DNA from: Kitasatospora gansuensis
Lineage (GTDB): Bacteria; Actinomycetota; Actinomycetes; Streptomycetales; Streptomycetaceae
Reading direction: 5' to 3'
Assembly (NCBI RefSeq): GCF_014203705.1
Contig: NZ_JACHJR010000001.1
Location: 186,001 to 250,000, forward strand
DNA length: 64,000 bases
A model generated the notes under the pieces. That model was given only the letters and a program-made list of their open reading frames with translations, did no database searches and had not been told where the DNA came from. The position numbers and the translations under genes were made by a program. Below are positions 7,855 to 15,612 of the stretch, piece by piece (the first letter of the stretch is position 1; each line of letters opens with the position of its first letter).

Positions 7855-9270
7855 TTGACCGGTTTCCCCAGCTCTCCGCCCCCGCATTCCGAAGCACCGG
7901 AAGGCTGGGTCGAGCACTTCCTATTGGCCGGTCCCGGTCAAGAAGTGTGTCTCCGGTTCGAAAAGCCGGTGACGCGCACCACCCTGCGTTCCCTGGTCGC
8001 CGACCAGGTGACGCGACTGACCGCCGCCGGGCTCGCACCCGGCGGTACGGTGGCCCTTCGGCTGCCGCCCTCGCTCGGCTACGTCAGCACCCTGCTCGCC
8101 GCCTGGCAGCTGGGCGGCCAGGTCTGCCTGCTGGACCACCGGCTGACGGAGCACGAGGTGGCGGCGGCGCTGGACCGGCTCACCCCGCAGGTACTGGTCG
8201 AGGCGGACCGGCACCCGGCTTCGGGGCTGCGCGGGTTCAGCGAGATCGAACCGGTCGCCGTCCCGCTGCCCGGCGGGCAGCCGGCCCGATCGCCGCACGT
8301 GCTGGTCCAGTTGAGCTCCGGCTCGACCGGACCGTCCAAGGTGATCGCCCGGACGGCCGCCGACCTGCTCCGCGAACTCGCCTGCTACCGGGCCCTGTCC
8401 GGCTTCCCGCAGGCGGGCGAGCGCACCGTGCTGCTCTCCTCCGTGGTCCATGTCCTGGGCCTGGTCGGCGGGTTGCTGCACGGCCTGCACAGCGGGGTCC
8501 GGCTCACCGTGCCGGAACGGATGACGGCGGCCGGCCTACTGGCCGCCATCGCCGAGGACGACCTGCCGACCACCGTGATCGGTGTACCGTTCCACGCCGA
8601 ACTGCTCGCCGGGGTCCGTGCCCCGCGCCCGCTGCCCCAGCTCACCCGCATCATCGTCGCGGGCGAACTGACCAGGCCGGGCGTGGCCGCGGCGATCGGC
8701 GAACGGTACGGGGTGCCGCTCGGGACCATGTACGGGATGACCGAACTCGGTGTGATCGCCACCGATCTGACGGGCACCCTGTACCCCGGCACCCGCCCCG
8801 TACCCGGTCTCGAACTGCGCACCGAGGGCGGCGAACTGCACATCCGGCGGGCCGACTCGCCGTACCTGGGGCTCACCGATCCGAGCCGCTGGTCCGACGG
8901 TTGGCTGCACACCCGGGACGCCGCCGAGCTGGACCGGGCGACCGGCCTGCTCACGGTGCTCGGCCGACGGGACTCACAGGTCTCGATCGGCGGCCTCAAG
9001 GTCGACCTGACCGAGGTCGAGCACACCCTGACCGCGCTGCCCGAAGTCCGCGAAGCGGTGGTGGTGTTCGACTCCGGCGCGGTCGCGGCCTACCTGGTCC
9101 CGGCCGACGGCGCCGAGGTCGAGCAGATCCGGGCCGGACTGGAACACCGCCTGGCGGGCTACAAACGGCCCCGTCGGCTCTCCCTGCTGCCAGCCCTCCC
9201 CCGGACCGCCACCGGCAAGCTGCTGCGCGACCCGGCCGGGCTGCGCGCGGCGGCACTGGCCGAGCGCTGA
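7855..9270 (+). CDS. acyl/aryl-AMP ligase (ANL superfamily)
   Basis: The 471-aa protein activates a carboxylic acid as acyl-adenylate for transfer to CoA or a carrier protein. The P-loop-like motif QLSSGSTGPSKVIART is at about residue 152, the A5-like motif GTMYGMTELGVIA at about 283, the hinge region VLGRRDSQVSIGGLKVDLTE at about 370 and the A10 lysine in LPRTATGKLLRDP near the C-terminus. It is about 50 residues shorter at the N-terminus than typical CoA ligases, like stand-alone enzymes that load ACPs. TTG 7855 has GGAG 5 nt upstream; GTG 7849 is the alternative. It heads the rightward operon, 104 nt before the first carrier protein, which is its most likely acceptor. Confidence 0.85.
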   Translation: MTGFPSSPPPHSEAPEGWVEHFLLAGPGQEVCLRFEKPVTRTTLRSLVADQVTRLTAAGLAPGGTVALRLPPSLGYVSTLLAAWQLGGQVCLLDHRLTEHEVAAALDRLTPQVLVEADRHPASGLRGFSEIEPVAVPLPGGQPARSPHVLVQLSSGSTGPSKVIARTAADLLRELACYRALSGFPQAGERTVLLSSVVHVLGLVGGLLHGLHSGVRLTVPERMTAAGLLAAIAEDDLPTTVIGVPFHAELLAGVRAPRPLPQLTRIIVAGELTRPGVAAAIGERYGVPLGTMYGMTELGVIATDLTGTLYPGTRPVPGLELRTEGGELHIRRADSPYLGLTDPSRWSDGWLHTRDAAELDRATGLLTVLGRRDSQVSIGGLKVDLTEVEHTLTALPEVREAVVVFDSGAVAAYLVPADGAEVEQIRAGLEHRLAGYKRPRRLSLLPALPRTATGKLLRDPAGLRAAALAER

Positions 9271-9296
9271 GCTCGGCTCCGTCCCACTGACCGATT

Positions 9297-9336
9297 CTGG
9301 GCAGTACCTGGGCAATTCCTGGGCGCTGTCCGGGAG
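9297..9336 (+). promoter_or_regulatory. four 11-bp-spaced direct repeats (SARP-like site)
   Basis: Heptamers CTGGGCA, CTGGGCA, CTGGGCG and CCGGGAG start at 9297, 9308, 9319 and 9330, each followed by a 4-nt spacer, so the period is exactly 11 bp. This is the geometry of binding sites for SARP activators (and of PHO-boxes). It lies in the 103-nt gap before the first carrier protein gene. No SARP gene is in the window. Confidence 0.5.
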
Positions 9337-9373
9337 TTTCACCCACCCCTCGACCCCTTGAACGGAGCCCCCG

Positions 9374-9637
9374 ATGCAGGACGCCATCCGCGAGTTCGTG
9401 CTCGCCGCCCTGACCGAGATGAACTACGACGTCTCCGAGGTCACCGGTGACACCGATCTCGGCCCCGCCGGTCTCGACCTGGAGTCGCTTGCCCTGGCCG
9501 ACCTGGCCGTCCAGGTGGAGGAGGAGTACGGCGTGAAGTTCGACCTGGACGACATGGAGGGCACCGCGCTGATGACCCTGGACCAGTTCACCGCGGACGT
9601 CGCCAACCGGCTCGCCGCCGCCGGTACCCCGGCGTGA
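9374..9637 (+). CDS. acyl carrier protein
   Basis: This 87-aa acidic helical protein is a stand-alone carrier. The phosphopantetheine attachment serine is in GLDLESLALADL at about residue 42, a DSL-type motif with the aspartate shifted as LES. It should carry the unit activated by the neighbouring AMP ligase and deliver it to the ketosynthases. No phosphopantetheinyl transferase is in the window, so a genomic one must modify it. Its stop overlaps the next start (GTGA), coupling translation to the second carrier-like protein. The 11-bp direct repeats upstream suggest that transcription can also begin just before this gene. Confidence 0.9.
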   Translation: MQDAIREFVLAALTEMNYDVSEVTGDTDLGPAGLDLESLALADLAVQVEEEYGVKFDLDDMEGTALMTLDQFTADVANRLAAAGTPA

Positions 9638-9942
9638 CCGGGGCGCCGCTGCCCGACCGGGCCGACGTGCTGCCCGACCGGGCGGAGGTGCTGACCGTAC
9701 TGGCGCAGTTCCACGACCGCTCGGCCGAGGCGGTGGACGAGGAGCTCGGCTCGCTCGAACTCACCTGGCTGATCGCCGAGTTCGAGCAGCGCTACGGCGA
9801 CCTGGAGCTGCCGGACGAGGCGGTGGACGCGGTCCGTACGGTGACCGACGCGGTCGAGCTGCTGCGGACCTCGGTCGAGCTGTTGCGAAGTGCGGTTGGG
9901 CCGGTCGGCCCGGCTGGTCCGGCCGGGCGCGGGCAGCCGTGA
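9634..9942 (+). CDS. second carrier-like protein (degenerate motif)
   Basis: The 102-aa product keeps the carrier-protein pattern but the attachment motif reads ELGSLELTWLIAEFEQRYG, with glycine where Asp usually precedes Ser. The serine aligned with the phosphopantetheine site is present, so it may still be modified. The C-terminal 25 residues (VGPVGPAGPAGRGQP end) are a flexible Gly/Pro tail. It starts at GTG 9634 overlapping the ACP stop and overlaps the ketosynthase start by GTGA, a tight stoichiometric unit. It may be a dedicated carrier for the atypical ketosynthase next to it or a structural partner. Confidence 0.75.
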   Translation: MTGAPLPDRADVLPDRAEVLTVLAQFHDRSAEAVDEELGSLELTWLIAEFEQRYGDLELPDEAVDAVRTVTDAVELLRTSVELLRSAVGPVGPAGPAGRGQP

Positions 9943-11000
9943 CCGGCATCCGGGTGGCCGTCACCGGGCTCGGGGTGCGCTCCGCGTTCGGCGCCGGGAC
10001 CGGCCCACTGCTGGCCGCCGCCGTGCACGGCAGACCCGGCTTCGGGCCGGTCGACCGCTTCGACGTGACACACCGCCAGGCCCGCCGGGCCGCGCTGGCG
10101 CCGGGCTCCCCTGTCCTCGGCGAAGCGCTCACGGCGGTACTGGCGGAGGCGACCGCCCAGGCGGGCGTGCCCGGCGGACCGCTCCTGCTGGCCCGTCACG
10201 GCGACCCGGTCACGGCCGCCGACTGCGCACCCGTGCACGAACGTTGGGGTTCGGGCCGGGTCTACATCGGGGCCTGCGTGGCAGCCGGTACGGCGGTGGC
10301 CGACGCCGCCGCGCTGATCGCCGCCGGACGGCAGGACCGGGTACTGGTCGCGGCCGGTTACCTGGTCGAACCGGACACCTTCGCGGTCTTCGACGCCGGC
10401 CGGGCGCTGGCCCGGGACGGCGAGGCCCGGCCGTTCAGCGCCGGCCGCAGCGGGCTGCTGCTCGGCGACGGCGTGGTGGCGGTGGTGCTGGAATCCGAGG
10501 CGGTGGCGCTGCGGCGCGGCGCCGAGGTGCTGGCCGTGGTGGCGGGCTGGGGCCGGGCGGGCGACGGGTACCACGTCTGCCGTCCGGCACCGGACGGCTC
10601 CGGACTGGCCCGGGCGATCCGGGCGGCGCTCGGACGGGCCGCCCTGACGCCCGATCAGATCGGCTACGTGAACGCCAACGCGACCGGCTCGCCGCTCGCC
10701 GACCAGGCGGAGGTGCGGGCGCTGCACACGGTCTTCGGGCCGACCCCGCCACCGGTCAGCTCCAGCAAGTCCGTGCACGGGCACGCCCTGGAGGCATCCG
10801 CCCTGCTCGAGCTCGCGGTCACCGTCGAGTCGCTGCGCAGCGGCCTGCTGCCGGTCAACGCGGGGTGGCTCGGGCCGGATCCGGACTGCGCGCTGGACCT
10901 GGTGCTGGCCGGGCCGCGGCGGGCCGGGCCCCGGTACGCGCTGAGCCTCAACTCGGCGTTCGGCGGCGCCAACACCGCGCTGCTGGTGGCTGCCGCGTGA
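9939..11000 (+). CDS. atypical ketosynthase with Cys-Asn-His active site
   Basis: This 353-aa protein has the thiolase fold of FabF-type ketosynthases. The nucleophile is present (YIGACVAAG, Cys113). The first catalytic His of the NAHGTGT motif is replaced by Asn (NANATGS, Asn247), while the Lys (KSVHGH, Lys277) and second His (His282) are kept, as is the C-terminal NSAFGGANTA loop. It is shorter than FabF by about 60 residues, mainly in the N-terminal half. It is not a chain-length factor in the usual sense, because those lose the Cys. It is coupled by GTGA overlaps on both sides, and the next gene encodes half a ketosynthase fold, suggesting a heterodimer. Non-decarboxylative condensation or acyl transfer is possible. 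Confidence 0.8.
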   Translation: MTGIRVAVTGLGVRSAFGAGTGPLLAAAVHGRPGFGPVDRFDVTHRQARRAALAPGSPVLGEALTAVLAEATAQAGVPGGPLLLARHGDPVTAADCAPVHERWGSGRVYIGACVAAGTAVADAAALIAAGRQDRVLVAAGYLVEPDTFAVFDAGRALARDGEARPFSAGRSGLLLGDGVVAVVLESEAVALRRGAEVLAVVAGWGRAGDGYHVCRPAPDGSGLARAIRAALGRAALTPDQIGYVNANATGSPLADQAEVRALHTVFGPTPPPVSSSKSVHGHALEASALLELAVTVESLRSGLLPVNAGWLGPDPDCALDLVLAGPRRAGPRYALSLNSAFGGANTALLVAAA

Positions 11001-11617
11001 AAGGTTCCGGGCGGGGGAACGGTCTCGGCGAGGTGAACGCTCACGATGGCGTGAATGGTCTCGGCCTCGTGAACGGCCTTGCCTCCGAGAACGCTCGCAG
11101 CAGCATGAACGCTCACCACAGCGTGAACCGTCTCCGCCTACTCGCGCACGGCCGCTGGCCGGAGCCCGGCGACACCGAGCTCCCCCGCCTGCCCGGCTTC
11201 ACCGACTCCCCGTTCAACCCCCTCGTGGTAGCCGCCGCCGAACGCTGCCTGCACGCCTGGGGGCGCGAACTTCCCGGCCGGACCGGGCTGTTGCTCACCA
11301 GCGCAAGCGGTGACCTCGGCACCGCCCGGGCCATCAACGAGGCGGCCGGCAGCGGCCGTCGGGTACCACCGCTGCTGTTCTTCCAGTCCAACCCGAACGC
11401 CGTACTCGGCCACCTGGCCGCCCGCTGGAGCCTGACCGGACCGGTGGTGGCCACCAGCCCGCCGGCCGCCGTGCCGGGTGAAGTACCGACGGACGCCCTC
11501 GAGTTGGCGTCCCTGCTGCTGGCCGACGACGAAGCCGACCAGCTGCTGGTGATCGCCGCCGAACAGGCCGACCCCGCCGACCCCGGCCGGGCCGTGGCCG
11601 TGCTGCTCACCGCCTGA
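10997..11617 (+). CDS. ketosynthase N-terminal-like protein (ketoacyl-synt_2 type)
   Basis: About 206 aa. The C-terminal 160 residues resemble the N-terminal half of a ketosynthase as found in the stand-alone ketoacyl-synt_2 family of aryl polyene clusters: RTGLLLTSASGDLGTARAIN, LLFFQSNPNAVLGHLAARW, then SLTGPVVATSPPAAV where a real enzyme has the catalytic Cys. No Cys or His catalytic residues are present, so it is probably a non-catalytic partner of the atypical ketosynthase. GTG 10997 overlaps that gene's stop. The first 48 codons consist largely of a seven-unit hexapeptide repeat that is absent from the family; internal GTG/ATG codons in the repeat (for example ATG 11105) could be alternative starts. 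Confidence 0.7.
   Translation: MKGSGRGNGLGEVNAHDGVNGLGLVNGLASENARSSMNAHHSVNRLRLLAHGRWPEPGDTELPRLPGFTDSPFNPLVVAAAERCLHAWGRELPGRTGLLLTSASGDLGTARAINEAAGSGRRVPPLLFFQSNPNAVLGHLAARWSLTGPVVATSPPAAVPGEVPTDALELASLLLADDEADQLLVIAAEQADPADPGRAVAVLLTA
11015..11140 (+). repeat. seven 18-bp tandem repeats encoding a hexapeptide
   Basis: Seven consecutive 18-bp units begin at 11015, 11033, 11051, 11069, 11087, 11105 and 11123, each starting (G/A)(T/A/G)GAA(C/T) and encoding x-Asn-(Gly/Ala/Arg)-(Leu/His/Arg)-x-x, for example VNGLGL, VNAHDG, MNAHHS. The repeat is in frame at the 5' end of the half-ketosynthase gene. Confidence 0.9.
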
Positions 11618-11708
11618 CACCTGACATTCCCCCGTCATCCCCCGCCGCTGCCCGCCAGCGGCTCATCTCACCGGCATGGCCACCGGCCATCGGGAGGGAC
11701 CTTTCACC

Positions 11709-13337
11709 GTGAGCATCCGCAGCATCCGGGCCCGACTGGCGGACGACCCCGCCGTGGGCGCAGGCAACGTCCTGACCACCCGGATCGCCCTCGGCGAGGG
11801 CCTCGACGAACCACTGCTGACCTTCGACACCCCCGTCGACGACCACGCCGCCTGGGAGCCGTTCACCCTGCGCGAGCTGGACCGCGCCGTCCGGGCCCGG
11901 GCCGCCGCCCTGCACGGGCTCGGCATCGGCCGCCGCGACCCGGTGGTGATCTACGCGAGCGCCGCCGCCGACCATGTGCTCGGCTTCCTCGCGCTGGCCC
12001 GGCTCGGCGCGATCCCGGCGCTGCTGAACCCCAACCTGGACGGCGAGAAGGCCGCCCGCTACATCCACCGGCTGCGCGCCGCCGGGGTGTTGACCGATCC
12101 CGCGCACCGCGAGCTGCTGGCCGGGCACGACCCGGGTGCGCCGCTGCTGCCCGAGATCGCCACCCTCGCGCAAGGCGACCCGGCCGACGCTCCGGAGCCG
12201 TACCGGCACTGGGGCGGCGACCCGGTCGCGATCACCCACTCCTCCGGCACCACCGGGCTGCCCAAGGCCGTCGTTCACTCGCACGACAGCCTGTACGCGG
12301 CGATCCGGCACCGCCTCGCGCTCCCCCGCCCGCAGGGCTCGGAGCGGATGCTCTCCGCGCTGCCCTCCCCGCACGCCGCCACCCTGATCATCACCAACCT
12401 GGCGCTCAGCTCGCAGGCCCAGCTCGCACTGCTCTCCGCGCAGGGCGGCGAGGGCGTGCTGCAGGCGGTGGAGAGCTGGCGGCCGCACGGCGTGATCGGT
12501 TTCGCCGCCACCTGGGCCGACCTGGCCAGGCACGACCTGAGCACCCGTCAGCTGGACAGCGTGGCGCTCTGGTGGAACACCGGCGACTGCGCGCACGAGG
12601 CGCACATCCGCCGCCTGATCGCCACCGGCTCCCGCGAGGGCGTCAGCCGCGCGGGCCGGGTCCGTACGCCTGGTTCGGTCTTCGTGGACGGCCTCGGCTC
12701 CACCGAGATGGGCCACTCGCACTTCTTCATCACCCACAGCCAGGACACCGACCGCTACGGCCGCTGCGTCGGCCGCCCGCACGCCTTCGTGGACTGCGCC
12801 GTCCTCGGCCCGGACGGCAGCGAGCTCGGGCCGAACGAGATCGGCGAGCTGGGCACCAACTCCCCGACCCTGGCACTCGGTTACTGGAACGACTCGGTCA
12901 CCACCTACCGCACCCGGGTCCGCGGCTACTTCCTCACCGGTGACCTGATGTACCGGGACGAGGAGGGCTACTACTACCACGTGGACCGCGCAGTGGACTC
13001 GGTCGAGCTCGGCGACGGGCACCGGCTGTACACCGCGATGTCCGAGGAGCGGGTGCTCGCCGCCTGCCCCGAGGTGCTCGACTGCACGGTGGTCGCGGTC
13101 CGTGAGGGCGACCGGGTGGTCACCGACGTGCTGCTCCAGCTCGACCCGAAGGCGGATCAACTCACCGACCGCACCAAGGAGGTGACGGCGGCGCTGGAGG
13201 ACCGGGTGGCCGCCACCGTCCGCCGGGTGCTGGTGGTCTCGGACGACCGCATCCCGCTCGGGCCCACCGGCAAGGTGCGCAAGGTCCTGCTCCGCGAGTG
13301 GCACCTGGCCGGCAGCACCACCCGGACCACCCGATGA
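11709..13337 (+). CDS. AMP-dependent ligase/synthetase
   Basis: The 542-aa protein is a second ANL-superfamily ligase. The phosphate-binding motif AITHSSGTTGLPKAVVHSH is at about residue 178, the A5-like segment VDGLGSTEMGHSHFFIT at about 328, FLTGDLMYRDEEGYYYHVDR at about 410 and the C-terminal catalytic Lys in GPTGKVRKVLLRE at about 521. GTG 11709 is used because GGGAGG lies about 11 nt upstream; ATG 11676 has no ribosome site. It is separated from the half-ketosynthase by 91 nt, possibly an internal promoter, and overlaps the canonical ketosynthase (ATGA). It may activate a starter acid such as hydroxybenzoate or a fatty acid, or Hpg itself; the specificity residues were not decoded. Confidence 0.85.
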   Translation: MSIRSIRARLADDPAVGAGNVLTTRIALGEGLDEPLLTFDTPVDDHAAWEPFTLRELDRAVRARAAALHGLGIGRRDPVVIYASAAADHVLGFLALARLGAIPALLNPNLDGEKAARYIHRLRAAGVLTDPAHRELLAGHDPGAPLLPEIATLAQGDPADAPEPYRHWGGDPVAITHSSGTTGLPKAVVHSHDSLYAAIRHRLALPRPQGSERMLSALPSPHAATLIITNLALSSQAQLALLSAQGGEGVLQAVESWRPHGVIGFAATWADLARHDLSTRQLDSVALWWNTGDCAHEAHIRRLIATGSREGVSRAGRVRTPGSVFVDGLGSTEMGHSHFFITHSQDTDRYGRCVGRPHAFVDCAVLGPDGSELGPNEIGELGTNSPTLALGYWNDSVTTYRTRVRGYFLTGDLMYRDEEGYYYHVDRAVDSVELGDGHRLYTAMSEERVLAACPEVLDCTVVAVREGDRVVTDVLLQLDPKADQLTDRTKEVTAALEDRVAATVRRVLVVSDDRIPLGPTGKVRKVLLREWHLAGSTTRTTR

Positions 13338-14617
13338 CCGCCGCCGTGGCGAACGCCGCCGTGGTGACCGGGATCGGCCTGGTCACCCCGGTCGGCCGGA
13401 AGGCGGCCGAGGTCTTCGAGGCGCTGACCGCCGGACGCTCGGGCATCACCGCGGTACCCGAGGGCCACCCGGCGTTCGGCTGGCTGCCCGCCGCCGGGAT
13501 CGCCCCGGCGATCGACGGCCGCGAGGTGCTGCCACCGACCGAGACCCGCTGCGTGGACCGGTTCGTACTGCTCGCACTGGCCGCCGCCGACGACGCGCTG
13601 GCGGACGCCGGGATCGTGGTCGGCCGGGACGTCGCCCCGGACCGGATCGCCGTGGTGCTGGGCACCGGCGGGGCCGGCCTGGAGACCTTCGAGCAGCAGT
13701 CGCACCGCCGCCTGGAACGCGGCCGACCCGCCGTCAGCCCGTACCTGCTGCCGGGCATGCTGGCCAACATGGCGGCCGCCCGGATCGCCATCAAGCACGG
13801 TGTCCGGGGCTACAGTTCGGCACCCGTCACCGCCTGCGCGGCCGGGGCCCAGGCGGTCGCCGAGGCACTCCGGCTGATCCGGGCGGGCGAGGCGGACGTG
13901 GTGGTGTGCGGCGGCAGCGAGTCCTCGCTGCACCCGACCATCGCCGCCGCCTTCACTAACGCCCGCGCACTGGCCCAGGGTTGGGACGATCCCGGGCAGG
14001 CCAGCCGTCCGTTCGACGCCCGCAGGAACGGCTTCGTGCTCGGCGAGGGCAGCGCCGTCCTGGTGGTCGAGCGGGCCGAGCACGCCGACGCCCGGGGTGC
14101 GGCGGGCTACGCCGACCTGGCCGGCTGGGGCGGCAGCACCGACGCGCACCACCCGACCATGCCCCGCCCGGACGGTGCCGGCGCCGCCGACGCGATGCGT
14201 CTGGCGCTGCGCAGCGCCGGTCTGGCCCCCGGCGACATCGACTACGTCAACGCGCACGGCACCGGTACCAAGCTCGGCGACCTGGCCGAAGTCGCCGCGC
14301 TGCGCGAGGTGTTCGGCACCGGCCGGCCGGCCGTCAGCTCCACCAAGGGCTCCACCGGCCATCTGCTGGGGGCGGCCGGTGCGGTCGAGGCGGTGGTCTC
14401 GGTGCTGGCCGTGGCCCGGGGCGAACTACCGCCCACCGTCAACCTGGACGATCCCGACCCGGCCTGCGACCTCGACCACGTCCGGGGTGCCGCGCGCACC
14501 GGACCGGTCCGGGCCGCGCTCTCCAACTCCTTCGCCTTCGGCGGTCACAACCTGAGCCTGATCTTCGGCCCGCCATCCACCCGCGCCACCAGATACCAGC
14601 CGGGAGAGATCCGTTGA
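13334..14617 (+). CDS. canonical beta-ketoacyl-ACP synthase (FabF-like)
   Basis: This 427-aa ketosynthase carries the full decarboxylative triad: Cys168 in APVTACAAGAQ, His in NAHGTGTKLGD and His in KGSTGHLLGAAGAVEA, plus the NSFAFGGHN loop. It should condense malonyl-ACP with an acyl group held on a carrier protein. The start overlaps the ligase stop and its stop overlaps the TTG start of the dioxygenase gene. No ketoreductase, dehydratase or malonyltransferase is in the window, so one or a few unreduced extensions using host malonyl-ACP are likely. A role in reduced chain synthesis would need outside enzymes. Confidence 0.92.
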   Translation: MTAAVANAAVVTGIGLVTPVGRKAAEVFEALTAGRSGITAVPEGHPAFGWLPAAGIAPAIDGREVLPPTETRCVDRFVLLALAAADDALADAGIVVGRDVAPDRIAVVLGTGGAGLETFEQQSHRRLERGRPAVSPYLLPGMLANMAAARIAIKHGVRGYSSAPVTACAAGAQAVAEALRLIRAGEADVVVCGGSESSLHPTIAAAFTNARALAQGWDDPGQASRPFDARRNGFVLGEGSAVLVVERAEHADARGAAGYADLAGWGGSTDAHHPTMPRPDGAGAADAMRLALRSAGLAPGDIDYVNAHGTGTKLGDLAEVAALREVFGTGRPAVSSTKGSTGHLLGAAGAVEAVVSVLAVARGELPPTVNLDDPDPACDLDHVRGAARTGPVRAALSNSFAFGGHNLSLIFGPPSTRATRYQPGEIR

Positions 14618-15603
14618 CCATCCAGAGCATCGCCCACGTCGAGTTCCACTGCGCCGACGCGGACCTGTTCGCCGCCTACCTGGTCGAGGCGTACGCCTTC
14701 ACCCGGGAGCCGCCGGTCGCCGCCGAACCGGGGGTCCGGCGGGTCTGGGTGCGCCAGGGCACGATCCGCCTCCTGCTCAGCTCGGCCGGGCAACCCGACC
14801 ACCCGGTGGCCGAGTTCGTGGCCCGGCACGGTGACGGGGTGGCGGTCTTCGCGCTCGGCTGCGCCGATCCGGCCGCCGCGCTGGACCGGGCGCTGCGCAA
14901 CGGCGCCCGTCCGCTGGCGCCCGGACTGGTGGCGGGCTTCGGGGACGTCGCGCTGCGGTTCGTCCCCGAGCCGGAGCAATCAGCCCCCACCGCCGACCTG
15001 TTGCAGTTCCTGGACCACGCCGCGCTCTGCGTGCCGGCCGGGGAGCTGGCCGGGGCGGTGAAGTTCTGCGAGCAGGCGCTCGGCTTCCGCCGGATCTTCG
15101 ACGAGTACATCGAGGTCGGCGCCCAGGCGATGGACTCCAGCGTGGTGCAGAGCCCGTCCGGGCTGGTCACCTTCACTCTGATCGAGCCGGACACCGCCCG
15201 CTCGCCGGGCCAGATCGACACCTTCCTGGACCGGCACGAGGGCTCGGGCGTCCAGCACCTGGCCTTCCACACCGGCGACATCACCACCGCGGTGCGCGAA
15301 CTCGCCGGGCGCGGAGTCGAGTTCCTCTCCACCCCGCAGACCTACTACGACGCGCTGCCGGAGCGGATCGGGGCCACCAGCGTCCCGGTCACGACCCTGC
15401 GCGAGCTGAACGTACTGGTCGACCAGGACCACGGCGGCCAGCTGTACCAGATCTTCACCCGCTCGGCGCACGACCGGCGGACCTTCTTCCTGGAGCTGAT
15501 CGAGCGTCAGGGCGCCGGCACCTTCGGCTCCGCCAACATCCGGGCCCTCTACGAGGCCGTCGAACGCCAGCAGACCGCGACCACCACCGCCCCGGCCAAC
15601 TGA
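14614..15603 (+). CDS. 4-hydroxymandelate synthase-like dioxygenase (HPPD family)
   Basis: The 329-aa protein is a non-haem Fe(II) dioxygenase of the vicinal-oxygen-chelate fold. Metal ligands align as His135 (FLDHAALCV), His215 (GVQHLAFHTGDI) and Glu294 (TFFLELIERQG). Family members turn 4-hydroxyphenylpyruvate into homogentisate (HPPD) or 4-hydroxymandelate (HmaS). The cluster also encodes Hmo-like and HpgT-like enzymes, so HmaS is favoured; the discriminating active-site residues were not aligned, and the protein is somewhat shorter than either family (about 357-380 aa). TTG 14614 overlaps the ketosynthase stop and has GGGAGAG 6 nt upstream. Tyrosine-derived hydroxyphenylpyruvate would be the precursor. 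Confidence 0.8.
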   Translation: MTIQSIAHVEFHCADADLFAAYLVEAYAFTREPPVAAEPGVRRVWVRQGTIRLLLSSAGQPDHPVAEFVARHGDGVAVFALGCADPAAALDRALRNGARPLAPGLVAGFGDVALRFVPEPEQSAPTADLLQFLDHAALCVPAGELAGAVKFCEQALGFRRIFDEYIEVGAQAMDSSVVQSPSGLVTFTLIEPDTARSPGQIDTFLDRHEGSGVQHLAFHTGDITTAVRELAGRGVEFLSTPQTYYDALPERIGATSVPVTTLRELNVLVDQDHGGQLYQIFTRSAHDRRTFFLELIERQGAGTFGSANIRALYEAVERQQTATTTAPAN

Positions 15604-15612
15604 GGAGCACCG

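Noticed and set aside
11607..13304. 565-codon minus-strand frame over the second AMP ligase
   Set aside because: The plus strand encodes a complete ANL ligase; the antisense product has no motifs.
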